Assembly: GCA_001600695.1 (NCBI GenBank)
Contig: BCKQ01000009.1
Location: forward strand, 496,001 to 560,000
DNA length: 64,000 bases
Reading direction: 5' to 3'
Source: Ascoidea asiatica
Lineage: Eukaryota > Ascomycota > Saccharomycetes > Ascoideales > Ascoideaceae
The number at the start of each line of letters is the position of its first letter. Position 1 is the stretch's first letter. The notes beneath the pieces are model-generated. The model made no database searches and was not told the origin of the DNA. It saw only the letters and a program-made list of their open reading frames with translations. The translations under genes and the position numbers were made by a program. Below, in pieces: positions 60,595 to 64,000 of the stretch.

Positions 60595-62445
60595 TTAACT
60601 GATATAAACAGATTCTAAAGCTTCAATTATATTATCAAGCTCAATGGGTTGCAAAAATTTTAAAGGAATTGATTTTTTTCTACATTTTTTACTTATTCCA
60701 CTACTTAAATAAAAATTATTATTATAACTTTTAATTGGTTGAGTTAAAAAAACATTTCTTTTTTGAATTAATTTTTTATAATAGTCCAAATTATCAAATC
60801 CATTATTAATTCTAAATATTGGATCACAAAGTTTAAAAATTATAAGCATTGTAAAATATGAATCATTACATGCATTATGTAAATTTGAATATGGTATATT
60901 TAAACATTTTAAAATCATACCTAATGAAGATTTCTCGGATCCAAAACTTATTGACCATAACATTTGACTATCAATAATATAATCATTTTTAATTTTATTT
61001 AAAGAATCATTTTCTAATATTTTTTTTGGAAAATTTATTCCAAATGTTGTTAACCATTTAATATCACCTTGAAGATCATGACCAAGAAATGATGCTTGAA
61101 TATCTTTTAAATTAAAATAATGATTTATTAAAATTTGAATAAATTTTATACAATTTTTTGTACTTAAAATTAAACTTTCTCCATTTAAATTATTATATTT
61201 ATTATCATCAATATAAGTACCATTTTTATATCTTATATTTTCTTTTGGTAATAAATGAATTTTAATAAAATCTGGTAATTTTGAATCTGTTTGATATCTT
61301 GGATCATAGATAATTATTCCAATTTCTGTTATTAAATCAGTATCAAATTCATAAGCTTCAATATCAATTGAAATTGAAATTGTTTTATTCAAAAAAAATT
61401 TAGTCATTGAATTTTTTAAAGTTTCAAAATTTGATAATCTATTTTTATTTAAATATGGATGTTTATTTAAATTTATTTTATTTTTTAAATCTTTCAAGTA
61501 ATATTCCAAAATTCTCTCTTTTTTTTCATAATCTCTTTTATTTTCATATTTACTTTTGTTTTTTTTCTTATTTTTTTTTCTATTCTTAATTTCATTTTCA
61601 TTTTCATTTTCATATTGGCTTTCGCTTTGACTATCAGAACCACTTTTACTATCTTTTTTACTTCTACTTTCACTTTCACAGTCAGTGTCACTTTGGTTTT
61701 CACTTTCACTTTCAAAATTATTGAAATCATTATTAATTTTAGACCATAATTCAACTTTTTCTTTTTGAATTTTGAAATAATTTGGAATTAGATCTTCAAG
61801 ATCTGGTAAATTATTAATATCAGTATCATTTGAAGAGGTGTGAGCTTTTTTTATAAAACTTGCATTTGAATTTCCATTTCCATTTTTAAATTTATTATCA
61901 TTTAAATCCAATTTTATAGGTAATGAACCGTTTTTGAATTTCGATAATTTATTATTCGTACTGTTTATATTGTTATAACTACTATTATAGTTATCATTAT
62001 AGTTATTATTGTAAGTATTATTGTTGTATATATTGTTATTATAATAAGTATTATTATTATAAGTTGAAGTAGTATTTAAAATTGAATTGAAATTAGATGA
62101 ATTACCTAGTTTATTATACAGATTAATAGAAGTGATTGTTCTAGTTGAATTCAGAAGAAAATCTTCATTTCTATCAACCAGTTCTATACTTTCAAAAGCT
62201 TTCAAATGTTCATTTGGATCTTCATTTACATATCCATTTATAATAGTTTCATTTGTTTGTGAATATTGTTTCTGTACTTTTTGTTCTTGTGATTCAAGCT
62301 CTTTTTTCTGTAACTTGGATTTCGATGCTGATCTTGTTTTAGATAATGATTTAGATTTCGATCTTGATCTTGATCTCGATTTTGGTTTATTTTTTGATTT
62401 TCTAGATTTAGAATTATAATTGAATTTTGATTCAGATTGACTCAT
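60595..62445 (-). CDS. GFD2/YDR514C-like protein with DEDDh ribonuclease-H-fold domain
   Basis: A 616-residue protein. The N-terminus (1-40) is an RS-like basic repeat (SRSRSRSKSKS), followed by Asn/Tyr-rich and acidic linkers. The C-terminal domain (about 350-545) has exonuclease-fold motifs: SIDIEAYEFD with D-x-E (Exo I, about 358), ASFLGHDLQGDIKWL with Asp (Exo II, about 457), and LHNACNDSYFT with His and Asp (Exo III, about 522-527). All four acidic residues and the His of DEDDh enzymes are therefore present. Known: yeast Gfd2 and its paralogue YDR514C carry such a domain; Gfd2 was found as a suppressor linked to mRNA export factor Dbp5, and enzymatic activity is not firmly established to my knowledge. 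The RS-like head suggests RNA-related work. An intact active site suggests real nuclease activity. Confidence 0.75.
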   Translation of the reverse strand: MSQSESKFNYNSKSRKSKNKPKSRSRSRSKSKSLSKTRSASKSKLQKKELESQEQKVQKQYSQTNETIINGYVNEDPNEHLKAFESIELVDRNEDFLLNSTRTITSINLYNKLGNSSNFNSILNTTSTYNNNTYYNNNIYNNNTYNNNYNDNYNSSYNNINSTNNKLSKFKNGSLPIKLDLNDNKFKNGNGNSNASFIKKAHTSSNDTDINNLPDLEDLIPNYFKIQKEKVELWSKINNDFNNFESESENQSDTDCESESRSKKDSKSGSDSQSESQYENENENEIKNRKKNKKKNKSKYENKRDYEKKERILEYYLKDLKNKINLNKHPYLNKNRLSNFETLKNSMTKFFLNKTISISIDIEAYEFDTDLITEIGIIIYDPRYQTDSKLPDFIKIHLLPKENIRYKNGTYIDDNKYNNLNGESLILSTKNCIKFIQILINHYFNLKDIQASFLGHDLQGDIKWLTTFGINFPKKILENDSLNKIKNDYIIDSQMLWSISFGSEKSSLGMILKCLNIPYSNLHNACNDSYFTMLIIFKLCDPIFRINNGFDNLDYYKKLIQKRNVFLTQPIKSYNNNFYLSSGISKKCRKKSIPLKFLQPIELDNIIEALESVYIS

Positions 62446-63070
62446 ATTTCATTTGGAGAAACACTTTTGGGATTGGTTTTTAATGTGTTGAGTTGATTTT
62501 TAAATCAAACTAAAATTTTCTAGTTTTATTAGTTTATTAAATTGATATTGTCATAAAAATTTTCATTAATTAAATAGTACTTCTTACATTACTTATCTAA
62601 AACATATCCGAAAATAAACATAAAAACTCATAATCTGAAAAAAAGTTTTCAGTCATTTTTTAGATAGACAGACTAATTTTAAGTTTTTTGTGTTTGAAAT
62701 ATGTGATAAATTGAGAAACAGTAAGGAAGGCCGTGAATATGGTCTCGCATATGCAGATGACGTGTTTGTAGCCATTAGAAAGGTACTTCTAGCACCGAGC
62801 CTTCTCCTTGCTCATAACTGGTCCCGTGACTGTGGGCGCGACTGAATGTTTCCGGAGAAAGTGAAATTGTTGATTTGATGAAAGTTGTGGAAAAGATGAA
62901 ACTGGTGGAAATGGAGCAGGAGAAGCAGAAACAGAAGCACTAGAAGAAGTAGAAGCAACTGAAATAAAGGAAACAATTGCAGAAACAGAGAGGAATGATG
63001 AAAGAAAGACAACAACATTGGTGCTTTTGGTGATCTCGAGAATAATTCATACCTTAAATTGAATTGAAAA
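62446..63070. promoter_or_regulatory. Bidirectional upstream region GFD2-like/MED17
   Basis: About 625 bp between divergent genes. It carries CCGTGAATATGGTCTCG (62731-62747), a near copy of the word upstream of COX7. A less AT-rich purine-rich stretch (about 62860-63010, repeats of GAAGAAGCAGAAACAGAAG type) makes an antisense open frame that is probably not a gene. Confidence 0.45.
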
Positions 63071-64000
63071 ATGGATATAGAAGAAAAAACCGAGCAACTT
63101 ATAAATCAAGAAACAATAAAGCAAAATAATCCACAGGCGAACAATGATAAAAATTATAATGAACAAAATATCACAAATGAAACAAATAACAATATTGAAT
63201 CTCAGAATAATAATGAAAATAACATAATTATTAAAAATGATATTCCAATGTTAAATCAAATAACAAGTCAATTGGATTTAGAAGAAGAAAAAATTTTAAA
63301 GGGTAAAATACCTTTATATCTTGATCCAAATTTAATTTCTCAAAATTTCAAAGATCCATTCATAAAATATCCATCTGATTTATCTTTAAATAATTTATTA
63401 CAAAAAATTAATCAAGAAAAAGGTGATTTTTTACAAATTACTATAGATTCAATTAAACAAGATAAAATAAATCAAAAAAAAAAAAAACTAGAAGATTTAA
63501 AAAAATTTGATAGATTTAATATTTATGGAAATGAATATTCAAATTCTGATAATACTGATAATATTGAAAATAATGATATTAATGATAACAATAAAAGTCT
63601 TGATAATATTGAAAGCAATGATACTAATGAAACTACTAATAATGAAAATAATGATAATGTACAAGACAATAAAGAAGATACAAAAGTAGATAAAAAAGAA
63701 ATTTCAATTAATAAAAATGAAAATAATAATAAAAATCTGGATTTTTACACCATTAAGGGTAAAATCCTAACTTCGATTGATGTTGCAATTAATGAATCTG
63801 CTTATCTTTTAGATTTTTTATCTTTATTAAACTCTTCTGTTAATAAAAATTCAGTTTCTTCAATTTCTCCACATTTAAAAAATTTAATACCAATAAAATC
63901 TCTTAATTCTGATTTTTTAGAAAATAATAATAATAATCAAATTAATCATAAATTATTAAAAGGTTGGAAATTAGATGCAATAAATTCTGCTTCAAATTTA
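63071..64000 (+). CDS. MED17: MED17/SRB4: Mediator head subunit (5' part, cut by window end)
   Basis: The frame is open from ATG 63071 to the window end (310 codons, no stop). The N-terminal 60 residues are Asn/Gln/Glu-rich. Then come LYLDPNLI, a conserved short element, and YPSDLSLNNLLQKINQEKGDF, like the yeast PLEQLIPIILRQRG region. After an Asn/Asp-rich linker, the conserved core begins: ILTSIDVAINESAYLLDFLSLL, NSVSSISPHLKNLI, SLNSD and LLKGWKLDAIN. These match yeast Srb4 (INLAMNESS, SSMSPFLRK, SLNSD, NKGWKLQSLN) in order and spacing. Known: Med17 is the scaffold of the Mediator head and essential for Pol II transcription. The remaining C-terminal half lies beyond the window. Confidence 0.92.
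   Translation, partial: MDIEEKTEQLINQETIKQNNPQANNDKNYNEQNITNETNNNIESQNNNENNIIIKNDIPMLNQITSQLDLEEEKILKGKIPLYLDPNLISQNFKDPFIKYPSDLSLNNLLQKINQEKGDFLQITIDSIKQDKINQKKKKLEDLKKFDRFNIYGNEYSNSDNTDNIENNDINDNNKSLDNIESNDTNETTNNENNDNVQDNKEDTKVDKKEISINKNENNNKNLDFYTIKGKILTSIDVAINESAYLLDFLSLLNSSVNKNSVSSISPHLKNLIPIKSLNSDFLENNNNNQINHKLLKGWKLDAINSASNL

Noticed and set aside
62812-63018. Minus-strand frame rich in Leu/Phe/His
   Set aside because: Product of a purine-rich repeat upstream of MED17; no start context or domain.
1-64000. tRNA, rRNA or CRISPR loci
   Set aside because: Scanned for T-loop words such as GGTTCGA with matching stems and for regularly spaced direct repeats with unique spacers; none found.

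Overview
The window is a very AT-rich nuclear chromosome segment of an ascomycete budding yeast (Saccharomycotina). Single-exon genes dominate. Three genes carry short introns with GTATGT or GTAAGT donors and (T)ACTAAC-type branch points. The gene set has clear budding-yeast counterparts: COX7, SKN7, POL32, NOP4, ARD1, VPS29, SFM1, CTI6, AHC1, TRS31, HTM1, SNT309, MED17. Proteins are padded with Asn/Ser/Gln-rich linkers. CTG codons are almost absent from conserved positions, so the decoding of CTG (Leu, Ser or Ala) cannot be settled here. The species is not identified. The right edge cuts MED17; the left edge falls just upstream of a wall-protein gene. I found no tRNA, rRNA or CRISPR.

Layout. 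1-1.5 kb: GPI-anchored wall protein. 1.5-8 kb: gene desert with one broken reading frame (4.5-5.0 kb). 8.0-9.5 kb: STP-like C2H2 zinc-finger factor. 10.2-16.0 kb: a Ty3/gypsy-type LTR retrotransposon on the minus strand with about 1 kb LTRs. It keeps gag, protease and integrase remnants, has lost reverse transcriptase and RNase H, and is broken by stops and frameshifts. 16.2-17.2 kb: intron-containing short-chain dehydrogenase (TDA5-like). 17.2-20.5 kb: second desert. 20.5-24.4 kb: kinesin-5. 24.5-25.2 kb: SNT309 with intron. 25.6-27.0 kb: proline-iminopeptidase-type hydrolase. 27.2-27.65 kb: a structured RNA locus fitting RNase MRP (or P) RNA. 27.9-29.9 kb: SKN7. 30.5-38.3 kb: minus-strand SFM1, CTI6, AHC1, TRS31. 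38.7-42.8 kb: ARD1, VPS29, glutathione peroxidase. 43.9-49.9 kb: plus-strand pterin carbinolamine dehydratase, cis-prenyltransferase, POL32, NOP4. 50.3-54.0 kb: a Pom1-type DYRK kinase. 56.2-56.5 kb: COX7 with intron. 57.0-62.4 kb: HTM1/MNL1 and a GFD2-like DEDDh exonuclease-fold protein. 63.1 kb to the end: MED17 N-terminus.

The genes are independent housekeeping and regulatory units, not an operon. Themes recur: chromatin and transcription (CTI6, AHC1, MED17, SKN7, STP-like), RNA processing (SNT309, NOP4, candidate MRP RNA), redox and stress (SKN7, glutathione peroxidase with an upstream Yap1-type site) and secretory-pathway functions (TRS31, VPS29, cis-prenyltransferase, HTM1). The ARD1/VPS29 convergent pair matches the order I recall from Saccharomyces cerevisiae. 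Most worth a second look are the RT-less retrotransposon with near-identical LTR centres and a 43-bp LTR repeat array, the candidate MRP RNA, the class-II DYRK kinase, and the compositionally deviant pterin dehydratase gene.
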